Positions 37,392-48,489 of a stretch of DNA of 64,000 bases are shown piece by piece (the first letter of the stretch is position 1; the number at the start of each line of letters is the position of its first letter). The notes below the pieces were generated by a model that made no database searches, was not told the DNA's origin, and saw only the letters and a program-made list of their open reading frames with translations. Source of the stretch: Plasmodium relictum (taxonomy: Eukaryota > Apicomplexa > Aconoidasida > Haemosporida > Plasmodiidae); NCBI RefSeq assembly GCF_900005765.1, contig NC_041688.1, positions 460,341 through 524,340 on the forward strand, written 5' to 3'. Both the position numbers and the translations under genes were made by a program.

Positions 37392-40300
37392 ATGAGTGAA
37401 GAAAAAAGAGATATTAAAAAGTTAGGAATGGGTCATAATTCTCATTCTTTTAAAAATATAAATAAAATACAGGAAAAAAATAAGATAATTAAAGATATAT
37501 GTCATAGTAAATTATTAAATGATATAAATGAAGAAAAAAAAAATAGTTGTAAAAATTTATTACAAACAAATTCTGAACTATCCAAAAATTTGAATTTAGA
37601 ATGTTTAAGTCATAAATATAGCGAAATAAATTTATTATATTGCGATAATAAATACATCAATAATTACTTAAATGAAAATAGAAATCCACAAAATAGATAC
37701 GATATTCTAAAAAAGCATTTAAATAAGATTATTTTTACAAAAAACAAGAAAAAAATAATCAAAAAAAACGGAAATATGTTTAATTTATATAAAAATAACC
37801 ATGAATTAGATAGTGATAAAAATAATATGCAAATGTCTTTAGCATACGAAAATGAAATGACATTATTAAATAACTATAATCATAATTCTATAGCCGATAA
37901 TAATTTTTCTTCAAATTTTAAAATGTCTTCCTCTTTAAATGAAGAAGATATTCAAAAGCGTAATATATATGAAGAGAACAATAATACAGACAAAGAATAC
38001 TTTCATAATTCTAAATGTTTTTCCAATGATAATCATATAAAAAAAATAATCTATGGAGATATTCCAGAAAATATTTCACTGAATACATTCAGTGAAAAAA
38101 GAATAAATAGTTCTTTAAAAAATAGTAACTTAATTAATTATAATAATTTTAAGAATAAAATAGAGATTGAAGAACATAGAAATAGTAAAAAAAATGTAAA
38201 ATTTAATGAATGCATGGATAACAAGGATAGAACTACTAGCTGTAAACCATTTTATTCTATTATTTATAATAATAATAGAAATAATTTTTATAACAATGTA
38301 AATTATCAAAAAGATGAAGATTTAAAATTTAATGATGGTAATATAAGTGAAAATGATGTACACAAGTCAAGTTCAAGTAAATTAAATTTACATGAAAATA
38401 TTAAATTCATTGATTATTCTCTTCATTTAGATAAAAGTCCCATTTTAAATTATATAAATAATAAAGAAAGTAAGCAATCATATTATACCAATTCATTTGA
38501 AAACAATGTAAGTAACAATAAATTAACAGACATTAAAAAGTTTTTAAAAAGTAAAGAAGAATTATATAATGAAACAATTTCATCTTACTCGGATACATAT
38601 AATAATAATACAAATTCTTTAGATAATTGTAATATAAAATATGAAAACTTAATAAATTTCTATAATTCTTCAGCAGTTGCAAGATTTAAAGATTCAATTA
38701 GCAATAATTATAGAAATGATTCATCAATAAGCTCTCAAGAATTTGATTTAGATTATATGAATAGTATGAATATTAATTCAAATTCATTGGAAGAATCCAA
38801 GTATGATTCTAAATTGATAAATGAAAATAATAAAAATTTCACCAATTCAAAAAAACTTTATGAATTTTCCAAATATGTGCACAATAATATTTCAAATGAA
38901 AATTTAAATAATGTTAATTTACATAAAGATAAAAATATGTATAAAAAAGAAAAATTATATAATAAAGCCTATTCATCAAGTTTTCAAAACATATGTGAAA
39001 ATGTTGATTTAGATAAAAAAAAAGGAAAAAAAAAAAGGGTTTTTGCAAATGATTACAACATGAAAAAACTATATAAAAAAAAAAAGCAAAAAGCAGAAAT
39101 TAAAACAGAAGAAAAGAGTGAAGAACAAAATATTAAAGAAAATTTTAGTGATGAAAAAAATATTATAGGAAGAAAAAATGAAATGCAATCTGATATTGAA
39201 GAAAAAGATTCATTCAATCAAAAAAACTCTCAGAATACTGAAAGGAAAAAAAATACAAGAGTAAAATGTCTAATTGAATTTGATGAAATTACTAATTCCT
39301 GGAAAGTATTTTGGAAATACGGAAAAATTGTCGTTAAAAAATCATATAGTAAGGAAGAATATGGTGATAATTCTAGATATAAAGCTCTAAATGATCTTGA
39401 AAAACTTCAGAGTATTTATGATGATATATTAAAAAATAATACAAGTCTTACTGAGGAACATAAATATTTATTAATTCAAAATAAAATTTACGAACATTTT
39501 GGAGAAAAGTATTATTTTCCTAAAAATGAAGAAAAAGAAAGAAATAAAAGAAAAAAAAAAGACATTTTTGATAGGAATAATGAAAAATTAGATAATATAG
39601 AAGAAGAAAGAAAAAAAAAAGAGGAGAAAGATGAAGAAGAAGATGAAGATAAAAAGGGAGAGAATGAAAAAGGAGAGGAAGAAGAGTATAAAAAAGAAGA
39701 AGAGGGAAAAAAAAAAAAAAAAAAGGAAGAAAGAGAAGATAATATTGAAAGTGATAGTGAAGACCAGACAGAAATTAAAAACAAAAAAAGAAAATATAAT
39801 AAAATTAAGAATTTTATATTAATTGATCAAAATAAAATTACGGAAAAAGATAGAGAAAAATACCAAAATGAGGATGATCAAATGAATGAGAAAGAAGAGA
39901 ATGATAAAAGTAAGAAGGAATATGAAAGCAAAACCCTTGTAAATTTGGCACATTATGAAAAAGAGTTAAAAAGATTGAAAAAAGAAGAAAAAAAAAGAAT
40001 TGTTGAAAAAAAAAGAGAAAAGAAAATGAAAGAAATATATGAAAGAAGGCAAAAAAAACTAAAAAGAGAGGAAGAAAAAAGAAAGAAAATTTTGTTGAAA
40101 GAACAAAAAAAAAAGTTAAGAGAAGAAAAAAAAAAAATGAAGGAAGAAGAAAGATTAAGAAAAATAGAAGAAAAGAAGAAATTAAAGAAATTAAAACAAC
40201 TAAAACCAATTATAGAAAAAATAAAAAAATATCAAAGTTCAATAAAAAGCAAATTTAATAAAGAAGCATTCCATTTTATAAAAAATGAAGAAATATTCAT

Positions 40301-42620
40301 AAACGAAAATAAAGAATATCTTGATTATTTAAATTCTTTAGAAAAATCGTCAGAAAATATTTTTAATCTTATCAAAGAATCTGTAGAAGAAAAACCATTA
40401 ACTAAGAGAGAAAGAGTTATAGAAATGATAAAAAAAAATAAAAATGTGCATATTAATACTAATATATATCTTGATATAAATTCTGAAGAAGATACAGAAA
40501 ATTCTAACAATAAAGGCAATTGGATAGTTTCCTGGGTATATTATGGAAGAACATATAGAAAGAAGTTTTCCATTAATGAATTTGGTTTTAAAAAAGCAAA
40601 AGAATTAGCAGAAAATTATAAAAATGAGAGAGTAAATTGTATACTAAATAATTTTTCAAAATATAATAATTTTAAAGAAATAATTCAAAATAAAAGAAAT
40701 CAAATAAATAATATTGAAAAGGATATTGCTGAATCACAAGAATTAATGAAAAATGCTGAAAAAAAAAATTATGAATCTTCTCCAAAACACGAATTTAATA
40801 TTAAAAGAGAAAATGATGAAAAAAAAAATATATGCTATAATTTCTCATATTCAAAATTGAACTTGGAATCTAAAGATTGTCAAGTTTTTAATTCTATTAA
40901 TATGATTGATTTTTATAATCATATATTAAAAAATCCATTATTTGATCAATATTTCAAAAATAAAATTATATGGGTAAATAAACTAAGTTGCTGGAAAATA
41001 GAAATTTTGAGAAAACAAAATAATAAATATAAAAAAGAAAAAAAATATTATTCAGAACAAAAATATGGATATATTATAGCTAAATATATAGCTATTTGTG
41101 ATTATTTAAATACAGAACATAATATTTTAAATGATTATTTTGATACTAAAGTACCTAATTTACAATATGATAATAAAAAAAATGCATGGAAAATATCAAG
41201 ATATGTTCCTCATCAATTAAATAAAAAAAATTATTATTTTGATATCAACATATATGGATGGCTCAATTCAAGAAAACTAGCTTTGGTACTAGCCATAGAT
41301 CTAAATGAAAACAAAACATTTATGTATGAAGATTTTTATAAAAGGAGTTCATCAGAACACAAAAATTTAATTTATCAAAATATTTTTTTAAATAAGAATT
41401 ATAATAAAAGTAACTCTATTGAATATTATGATATAGAAAATAATAAGAATATAAAAGTTTGCAACAAAAATGAATATAATATGAATTCTTTTGACACTAA
41501 GTCTCGTAGCAATTCAAACAATAGTAGTAACTATTTAGACACGCATAATGAGAATAGTACTAAAAATTATAAGAAAGAAGAAAAAGAAGATAGCCTTCAT
41601 ATAAATAATATACATACTAATAAAAACATTAATATAAATAGCAATAATTACAGTAATACTTCTGATAATAATAATAATAATATTCCTAAGAAAAGTACCA
41701 ATTATAAAAAAATATATGATGAAAAAAATAAACTTTTAATTCAAAATGATCATAACTACAGTGATGACAATCAAAATGATATGAAGCAAAATAATAAAAA
41801 TCAAAATTATATAAAAGTGGATTCATATAATCTATATGAAAATAAATGTATGAATAGTAATGATAAAATTATGTGTAATAATGATAATTGTAAATGCAAT
41901 AATAGCACACTTAGTATGTCTAATAATACAGTTAACAATATAATAGGTAAATACAAAAATATAATTATTAAAGATTCAAATATAACAAATAAAGATAATA
42001 ATTATAACAATATGGATAATTCATGTGATGAAGTAACTTATAATAATAACTTTAACCAAGATACAAGAAAAGATATGGCAAATGATTTTTATCGAAAATT
42101 AGGAAATGATGAGAAAGATAAAAAAGAAGAAAAAAAAAATTTTCCCAAAACGGTAGATGATTCCTGTGAATCTTTTATTAATTTAAAAATTAAAGAATCA
42201 CTGAAAAAAAATATCAAAAAGAATTATAGTGAACATGATATAGAAAAAAAAAAAAATAAAATAAATAAAAGTTTTTATACATATAATGAAAATATATTAA
42301 ATGATAATGTCTTAAATAAATATAGCAATTCTCCAAATGAGTTAAAAAATATTTATATGCATAATTCATATATCAATTTGAAAAAGTTATATGAAGATGT
42401 ATATAATGAGAAATATTTTCAATTAAAACAAATGTATTTATGTAATGATAATGATTTAGTAAATTTTTTATCTAGTGAAGAAGATAAAGAACTTTTTTTA
42501 AAAGAAAATATAAATATAGAAATGGATGATGAACCTTTTTTAATTAAGATTTTAGAAGATTATTATTATTCTAACTTTTCCAGAAAAGCTTATAAAATCA
42601 AAAAAAGGTTTGGAAAATGA
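37392..42620 (+). CDS. Large protein with four AP2-like DNA-binding domains, 1742 aa
   Basis: Single exon, with an in-frame TGA directly before the ATG. Residues 1-610 and 1315-1660 are Asn/Ser/Lys-rich. About residues 730-960 are a highly charged Lys/Glu coiled-coil stretch. Four segments have the AP2 pattern of three strands and a helix (W-x-V/I-x-W...K-x-(Y/F)S-x-x-x-(Y/F)G-(F/Y)-x-x-A). Segment 1, about 620-680: NSWKVFWKYGKIVVKKSYSK then EEYG. Segment 2, about 1040-1082: GNWIVSWVYYGRTYRKKFSI then NEFGFKKAKELA, the most canonical. Segment 3, about 1190-1242: SCWKIEIL...KKYYSEQKYGYIIAKYIA. Segment 4, about 1254-1310: NAWKISRY...YYFDINIYGWLNSRKLALVLA. ApiAP2 proteins are the main sequence-specific transcription factors of Apicomplexa, so a nuclear regulatory role is inferred. 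By position it does not match the ApiAP2 genes I remember, including AP2-O2, which lies several genes further along. Confidence 0.87.
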   Translation: MSEEKRDIKKLGMGHNSHSFKNINKIQEKNKIIKDICHSKLLNDINEEKKNSCKNLLQTNSELSKNLNLECLSHKYSEINLLYCDNKYINNYLNENRNPQNRYDILKKHLNKIIFTKNKKKIIKKNGNMFNLYKNNHELDSDKNNMQMSLAYENEMTLLNNYNHNSIADNNFSSNFKMSSSLNEEDIQKRNIYEENNNTDKEYFHNSKCFSNDNHIKKIIYGDIPENISLNTFSEKRINSSLKNSNLINYNNFKNKIEIEEHRNSKKNVKFNECMDNKDRTTSCKPFYSIIYNNNRNNFYNNVNYQKDEDLKFNDGNISENDVHKSSSSKLNLHENIKFIDYSLHLDKSPILNYINNKESKQSYYTNSFENNVSNNKLTDIKKFLKSKEELYNETISSYSDTYNNNTNSLDNCNIKYENLINFYNSSAVARFKDSISNNYRNDSSISSQEFDLDYMNSMNINSNSLEESKYDSKLINENNKNFTNSKKLYEFSKYVHNNISNENLNNVNLHKDKNMYKKEKLYNKAYSSSFQNICENVDLDKKKGKKKRVFANDYNMKKLYKKKKQKAEIKTEEKSEEQNIKENFSDEKNIIGRKNEMQSDIEEKDSFNQKNSQNTERKKNTRVKCLIEFDEITNSWKVFWKYGKIVVKKSYSKEEYGDNSRYKALNDLEKLQSIYDDILKNNTSLTEEHKYLLIQNKIYEHFGEKYYFPKNEEKERNKRKKKDIFDRNNEKLDNIEEERKKKEEKDEEEDEDKKGENEKGEEEEYKKEEEGKKKKKKEEREDNIESDSEDQTEIKNKKRKYNKIKNFILIDQNKITEKDREKYQNEDDQMNEKEENDKSKKEYESKTLVNLAHYEKELKRLKKEEKKRIVEKKREKKMKEIYERRQKKLKREEEKRKKILLKEQKKKLREEKKKMKEEERLRKIEEKKKLKKLKQLKPIIEKIKKYQSSIKSKFNKEAFHFIKNEEIFINENKEYLDYLNSLEKSSENIFNLIKESVEEKPLTKRERVIEMIKKNKNVHINTNIYLDINSEEDTENSNNKGNWIVSWVYYGRTYRKKFSINEFGFKKAKELAENYKNERVNCILNNFSKYNNFKEIIQNKRNQINNIEKDIAESQELMKNAEKKNYESSPKHEFNIKRENDEKKNICYNFSYSKLNLESKDCQVFNSINMIDFYNHILKNPLFDQYFKNKIIWVNKLSCWKIEILRKQNNKYKKEKKYYSEQKYGYIIAKYIAICDYLNTEHNILNDYFDTKVPNLQYDNKKNAWKISRYVPHQLNKKNYYFDINIYGWLNSRKLALVLAIDLNENKTFMYEDFYKRSSSEHKNLIYQNIFLNKNYNKSNSIEYYDIENNKNIKVCNKNEYNMNSFDTKSRSNSNNSSNYLDTHNENSTKNYKKEEKEDSLHINNIHTNKNININSNNYSNTSDNNNNNIPKKSTNYKKIYDEKNKLLIQNDHNYSDDNQNDMKQNNKNQNYIKVDSYNLYENKCMNSNDKIMCNNDNCKCNNSTLSMSNNTVNNIIGKYKNIIIKDSNITNKDNNYNNMDNSCDEVTYNNNFNQDTRKDMANDFYRKLGNDEKDKKEEKKNFPKTVDDSCESFINLKIKESLKKNIKKNYSEHDIEKKKNKINKSFYTYNENILNDNVLNKYSNSPNELKNIYMHNSYINLKKLYEDVYNEKYFQLKQMYLCNDNDLVNFLSSEEDKELFLKENINIEMDDEPFLIKILEDYYYSNFSRKAYKIKKRFGK

Positions 42621-44558
42621 TATAAATACAAAAACTTCAAAACTATTTCATATATATAAAATTTTTAGGGAAAGAAAATTGAAAAAAAAGTACATATATA
42701 TATAGAAACTATTTTTGTTTTCTTATTGATATGTAAAATAAATATGAGACATGAATATATTAATTGGAATCGTATTTTATCGTAATATACTATTAATTAT
42801 TATATTATATTTTGTTATATTTATTTATTTTTTTTATATTTATTTAATTTTACTTAGATTATAAAAACACAATTTAAATATGTTTATGCTTTTATTCATT
42901 TCCTTCTGTGCAAAAATTTTACATGAATAGAAGAATATATTCATTGAATATTTTTTTTCTTTTAATATTTTCATAGTGAATATATGCATAACCTACATTT
43001 AGTTTCTTTTACTTATTCTAAAAGAGTTTTAAAAAAATAATTATTTACATTTTATTCTCTCTTTTAGAAATATTTTTTAGGATAAAAAAAAGTTTTACAC
43101 ATGCAGCATAACAAAGATTTTTTTTTTATTATTATTATTATTTAATCCTAAAAAAAAAATTAAGAATACAAATATAAGCATATGCACACATATATGCGTA
43201 TTTATTTAATTTTAATTATATTCATTTTCTTATTTTATTGTTGTTTTTATTGTAGCATTTGTTTAATAATTAGAATTATTTTTTCTTTAGTTATTAATAC
43301 TTTGATAATATTTATTTTTATTGAATAATAAATAAACTATTTCATTTTTTTTTTTTTTTTTTGATTTATTTTTATACATTAACTTTTTTTATTTATGCAT
43401 ACACCATTATAAAATATATCGAAGTTTATTGCACACATATATATGCACATTATATTTATATGTGTATACTTTTATTTTTTCTTAAAATAAAACTTTTTAT
43501 TAATTTACTTTCATTTTTATTTTTTGTCAAAATAAAATTTTTATTATATTAATCTATTTTTTTTTTTTTTTATTATTTATTTTTTAAAAACTAATGTAAA
43601 TTCCATGAAGTCTTGTTTTATTTGAGAATAATAAAAAAAAATTATTTTGATAATTTGAAAATACTTTCAACTATATTTTCTATTTTTTTTTTTCTTCTTT
43701 TATAATAAAAAAATGCTTAAAATAATAATAAATACTAAATAATAGAAAATAAAAAGACCTAAAAAATATAAAACATTTTCTTACAAATTTAAATATCAAG
43801 AACAAATTTTTCTGTAAAAATAGACAACACAAATTTTTTTTTAATATTATAAAATTATTATTGTTTTTTATTTATTTATTTTACTTATTTTTTATTATTA
43901 TTTTTTTTTTAAGTTTATTGTGCGTACAATTTTTTTTTTTTTTAATTATAATTTTTCAACTTCATATAATAAATAATATTTATCTCCTTTTTAAAATAAT
44001 TTAACTTTTAATATTTTGAAATATCTTAGATAAAAAAAATATTTGTTAATAATTTTAATTCGTATTTATATTTATGAAAATTTTCATTTTCATTTTTTTT
44101 TTTTTGAAATAATCTTTTTGATATATTTCTTTATTAAGTTCAATGAAAAAATAAATTTTAAGAGATAGAAGTTTGTAATTATTTTGTTGGTATTTATTTT
44201 TTTTTAAATAAAGAAATTGTTAAAATAATCAAAAAATTTGTTTATAAATATTGTCTTACATTTACTTCAGTTATTTTCTTATAATTTAAATCTGAATAAT
44301 TCAAATTATTTGAAAATATACCTTTTTGGAAAACATTTTTTAGTAGTGGCGTCTTTTTTATAGGAATAATATATTTTAGTTTCTGTTGTAATTTTTGATT
44401 TTTCATTATATTGTGTTATTCTATTTTTTTTTTTCTTTTGTATTTATTATCTTAAAAATTATTGTTATAATAATCAGCATATCTTGTTTTCTTATTTTAT
44501 GATAAGAAAACAAATGTAATATTACACTAATTCTTAATTTATAATCATATAAGTTTCA
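42621..44558. other. Intergenic spacer, AP2-like gene to apicortin
   Basis: 1.9 kb of T-rich sequence, probably the apicortin promoter plus the long 3' UTR of the preceding gene. The short frame at 43361-43552 is Phe/Ile/Tyr-rich and has no support. Confidence 0.6.
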
Positions 44559-45449
44559 ATGGAAAATCTTGATGATCTCTTAAAATATAGAAAATCAATA
44601 AAATATAAGGTTCTTATTTGTAAAAGAAAAAAAAAGAAAAAACAATAGTATTAGAAAAAGAAGTACTTTATATAATCTTAATTTTTATAATTTATTACAT
44701 AATTTTTTTTCTTTCTTTTTTTGAATTCATAGGTTAATAATAATAATAAAAATGATGGAATATATGAAATATATAGTAGTGATGAAGATGCATTAAAACC
44801 AATAAAGCATTATTTTTTTGATTCAAATGAAGACTTTTTATCAGTGTTTTTAGAAAAAAATAAAAAAGAAAAGAATGATAATAATACAAATATGTTAAAT
44901 AGAAAAATAAAAAAAAAATATAAAAACGTTTTTGAAAGATTAACAGATACTAATTTTTACACAGGAATTCATAAAGAAAGATTTGATGAATTAGGAAATG
45001 GTAGAGGCCAAATAGGAACTAAAGATATTTTTATATATGATGGATGGCCAGAAGCAGAAACAAGAAATCATCAGATATATTCATTGGATATTAAAAAACC
45101 AAAAAATCCTGTAGTTACTCCTGGTACATTAGGAATACAAAAATACGGAATTCAAATAGCAACACCTAAAAATATATGGATTTTTAGAAATGGAGATAAA
45201 CATCATAATGGAACACTTTTTTTAGTTAAACCTCATATAAATAATTATAAAAGTTTATTATTTGAAATTACAAAAGTTCTATCACCTACAATTGGCCCTG
45301 TAAGAAAAATTTATGATCAAAATTTTCGATTAGTGAGAAGTTTAGAACAGTTAGTTGACGGTGCCAAATATTTATGTACATCTGGTGATCCTCCTGCATC
45401 TATAGATAGGCTTCAACTTTTTTTAAGTAAATGGGTTGTGCAGAGTTAA
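44559..45449 (+). CDS. Apicortin (partial p25-alpha plus doublecortin domain), two exons, 255 aa
   Basis: Exons 44559-44609 and 44733-45449. The donor is GTTCTT, which is weak, but the phase is right and the acceptor (TTCATAG) is good. After an acidic N-terminus, the partial p25-alpha (TPPP) motif lies at about residues 80-110: FERLTDTNFYTGIHKERFDE followed by GNGRGQ. The doublecortin domain fills the rest, from about residue 160 (KNIWIFRNGDKHHNGTLFLV), through VRKIYDQNFRLVRSLEQLVD to AKYLCTSGDPP. Apicortins bind and stabilise tubulin. In Toxoplasma the equivalent DCX protein maintains the conoid, and Plasmodium apicortin is reported to bind alpha-tubulin. The domain pair is nearly unique to Apicomplexa, a few relatives and placozoans, so the call is firm. 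Confidence 0.93.
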
Positions 45450-46338
45450 TAAAAAATAGAAAAAATTATATGATCCTTTTATATATGCATTTATATATAT
45501 ATATTCCTTTAATTAATTATTGACATTTGTTTATATTAATTTTTATGAATGTTTAACTTTTTCTTTTTTTTAGCATTATATATATATATATATTTTGTAA
45601 AAACCAAAAAAAAATTATAATTATTCATATGGTTATTTGGGAAAACAGAATAATCATTTAAGGAATATTATTTATCAATTTTATTTTTTTAAATTCTTTG
45701 AAAGTCATAATAAAATGATAAATGCATGTATTTATTTACAAACATTTTAACAAAAAAACTGAAAAGAAAGTAATAAATGAAAAATAAAAGAAATATATAT
45801 ATATATTCTTCATACGATATGCCTAATTCATTGTTTTAATAATATTTAAATAAAATTTGGAATGAGAAATAATGCATTAATAATTCATATAAAAAAAAAA
45901 AAGGAATATATATTATTTTTTATTTCCTATAATTTCAAGAAAAATTTTATTTTGTAAATAAAATTTACATTTTTTATAAAACATTTGTATTTTACAAATA
46001 ACATGTACATTTTTTCCATATTATTCTTTTTTATAGAAGTTATATATATATATATGTATACTTAAAAGTCAGAGCATTCATCATATTTTAATTTTAAATA
46101 AATTGCTAAAATGAATGATTTAAAATTTTTATATGTGTATAAATCAAAGAATTTTAAAAAATTAAAATTATAATATTATTTTATTTAAATTTTATAAGAG
46201 TTAAATGCTTAAAATAAATAAAAATACAAAAGTGGTAAATCATTTAAAAAAAGCTAATTATTTAAAAATGAAGAAATGCAAAGTACAATAATATAAAATA
46301 AAAATTAATATATTTTGTATGTTAATATTGTAATATAA
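45450..46338. other. Convergent spacer, apicortin and eIF3B
   Basis: Nearly 900 bases between two 3' ends, with short (TA)n runs near 45490, 45578 and 46042. No gene seen. Confidence 0.6.
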
Positions 46339-48489
46339 TTATGCAAAAATTTCTTGTTTAACTGATAAGACATGTTCTATAACAATTGTCTTCTCTTCCC
46401 ACTCAAATTGATTTTCAAATTTTTCCCAATTCTTTTTAAATTCTTCATATTCTTTATATGACTGAAACAATTTTGTTATTTTTTCTAATTTTTCATTGAA
46501 GATATTTTCAACATTTTTCCTTTCTGTGATTAATGCATTTTTTTTTGCATTTCTCATTTTTTCATCAATACTATCAAATTTCTTAGAATACTCTTTTAAA
46601 TTATTTTTAATTTCTAATTTTAATTTATCACTAAATAAAGATTTAGGATGAGGCCTAAATAAAAATTGGCAAAAAGAAGGTTTTTTAATTCTCATTAGGC
46701 ATTTTCCTTGAAATGTCCATATATAAAAACCAGCTTCACTATTTTCTTCCCTATAGTTTAAATTAGCTGCATTTGCAGCAGTTGATACAGATGTGACTAA
46801 AAATCTCCCGCAATTACTCCATGCAACCGAATTAACTAGTAAATGCTCATCTTTGTGTATAACTTCTACTTCATCATTGGAATTTAGGTAGCAAAAATAT
46901 AATGATCCCTCTGATCCTAAAGATGCTAAAATAAAGTAGGTTCCCTGAGGTGACCATCTCATAAAGTTCATTTGATTATTTATATCAAATGTAGATGCCC
47001 ATTTAGCATCTCTTGTTGCACCCTTATTTGAAATTTTATAAAATCTAATTTGTTGCTTATTTGTTGCCTCTTCTCTAACAATTAAAGCGAACCTATTACT
47101 ATTTGATTCTTCCCAGTGGAATTGCTTTGCTTTAACACCTTCTATTTGCACATTATCAACAGGGATATTTTTTTCTCTCATACGAAATATTTCTAGTTGT
47201 GTAAATTCTTTTTTAGTTTTTTTTCCTATTTTTTTTGATATAGTTGTTTTGAGGCATAAATAGTCTCCTTTGCTTTGCCAATGAATAGATGCTGAAGTAA
47301 CATCATATAACTTTCTTGAAACCAGTTCTTTTCTTGAAGGAATTTCAACAAGTATTAAAGTCCCTGGGGTATCTTTTACACCAGATATCCATACAGAAAC
47401 AATATTATCAACAGGAGACCAATCGAATTCTTCCACTTGCGAATATTTTAAAGGAGTTCTTTTTTTTTCATGATTTTCTATTAATAACATAGAAGGTAAT
47501 TCATATACATATAATTCCTTTTGTTTTCCTAAGCATGCAATATATTTATCATCAGGACTCCACAAAAATTGAGGAAATACTTTTTCTTTTGGTCTATTTT
47601 CTGGAGTAATAAAAGAACGAAGTAATTTTCCTGTAATTACCCTCCATATACAAATGGCTTTTTCATTTCTTAAAGATGCAGGGGTTCCATCCCATGTTAA
47701 TACATAATTTTCATTTGGTGAAAAACTAATTTCCTTAACACTTTTATGTTGTAATCTGATTAATTTTTCAAAATTATCTCCCCCCCACAATGCTATACCA
47801 GGATTATGAAAACTAACTAAATAAGAACCTTGATTACTCCATTGTACGCTTGAGAAAGGAGCACTTTTCTTGAATGTTGTATAAATTAACTCAGGTTCCT
47901 TTTCTAATGGATCAAACCAATGAACTTCAAAATGACTATCATATCTAACAATAAATTGCTCTCTACATTTTTCATCATATAACCACCACCTTATTTTTTC
48001 TCTTGTAAATCCCACTACATTAATTGGCATAACATGCTCATCTCTATTTAAAATATTTTCTATATCATCCATTTTAGAGGCTGTTAATACATGTTTTGCA
48101 TCTAATTTCAATTTATTTAGTATCTTTACAGCTTCATTTGCTTGAAAACTATCGTTAAATGTTACGAAGCATATTCCTTTAGTTTTATTTTCTTCATCTG
48201 TAGGCATATGTATTTTTATATTTAAAACGGATGAATCACTAATTTTTGTATTTAAATGTTTTATAAATAATTTTTTTAACACTTCTGCTAATTTTCCATG
48301 CTTTTCAGCTTCAACTTTTGGAATACCTAAAATTGTTATAATTTTAGGAAAATTTGTTTCTAAAGTTATTAAAGCTTCTTTTTCTGCATATTTTTTATTT
48401 AATAAAGTTTCGTTTCCATCATCACTATCTTCTGATAAAAAATCAACCAATTCTTTATCGCTTAAATCAGATTCCGTTACTTTAACCAT
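46339..48489 (-). CDS. EIF3B: Translation initiation factor eIF3 subunit B, 716 aa
   Basis: Single exon. After an acidic start (MVKVTESDLSDKELVDFLSEDSDDGNE), an RRM lies at about residues 48-140 (KIITILGIPKVEAEKHGKLAEVL; the RNP1-like KGICFVTFND). A nine-bladed WD-type propeller follows: VQWSNQGSYLVSFHNPGIAL, ISFSPNENYVLTWDG, FLWSPDDKYIACLGK, FDWSPVDNIVSVW, MRWSPQGTYFILASLG and VAWSNCGRFLVTSVS. The C-terminal helix (about 620-716) is charged and corresponds to the segment that contacts eIF3G/eIF3I. eIF3B is a core scaffold of eIF3 and helps recruit mRNA and scan on the 40S subunit, in the cytosol. The length is close to the yeast (about 760) and human (about 810) proteins. Confidence 0.96.
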   Translation of the reverse strand: MVKVTESDLSDKELVDFLSEDSDDGNETLLNKKYAEKEALITLETNFPKIITILGIPKVEAEKHGKLAEVLKKLFIKHLNTKISDSSVLNIKIHMPTDEENKTKGICFVTFNDSFQANEAVKILNKLKLDAKHVLTASKMDDIENILNRDEHVMPINVVGFTREKIRWWLYDEKCREQFIVRYDSHFEVHWFDPLEKEPELIYTTFKKSAPFSSVQWSNQGSYLVSFHNPGIALWGGDNFEKLIRLQHKSVKEISFSPNENYVLTWDGTPASLRNEKAICIWRVITGKLLRSFITPENRPKEKVFPQFLWSPDDKYIACLGKQKELYVYELPSMLLIENHEKKRTPLKYSQVEEFDWSPVDNIVSVWISGVKDTPGTLILVEIPSRKELVSRKLYDVTSASIHWQSKGDYLCLKTTISKKIGKKTKKEFTQLEIFRMREKNIPVDNVQIEGVKAKQFHWEESNSNRFALIVREEATNKQQIRFYKISNKGATRDAKWASTFDINNQMNFMRWSPQGTYFILASLGSEGSLYFCYLNSNDEVEVIHKDEHLLVNSVAWSNCGRFLVTSVSTAANAANLNYREENSEAGFYIWTFQGKCLMRIKKPSFCQFLFRPHPKSLFSDKLKLEIKNNLKEYSKKFDSIDEKMRNAKKNALITERKNVENIFNEKLEKITKLFQSYKEYEEFKKNWEKFENQFEWEEKTIVIEHVLSVKQEIFA

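Noticed and set aside
37392-42620. Assignment of the AP2-like protein as AP2-O2
   Set aside because: By remembered gene order, AP2-O2 lies beyond SPT16 on the far side of this block; domain number also does not clearly fit. Left unnamed.
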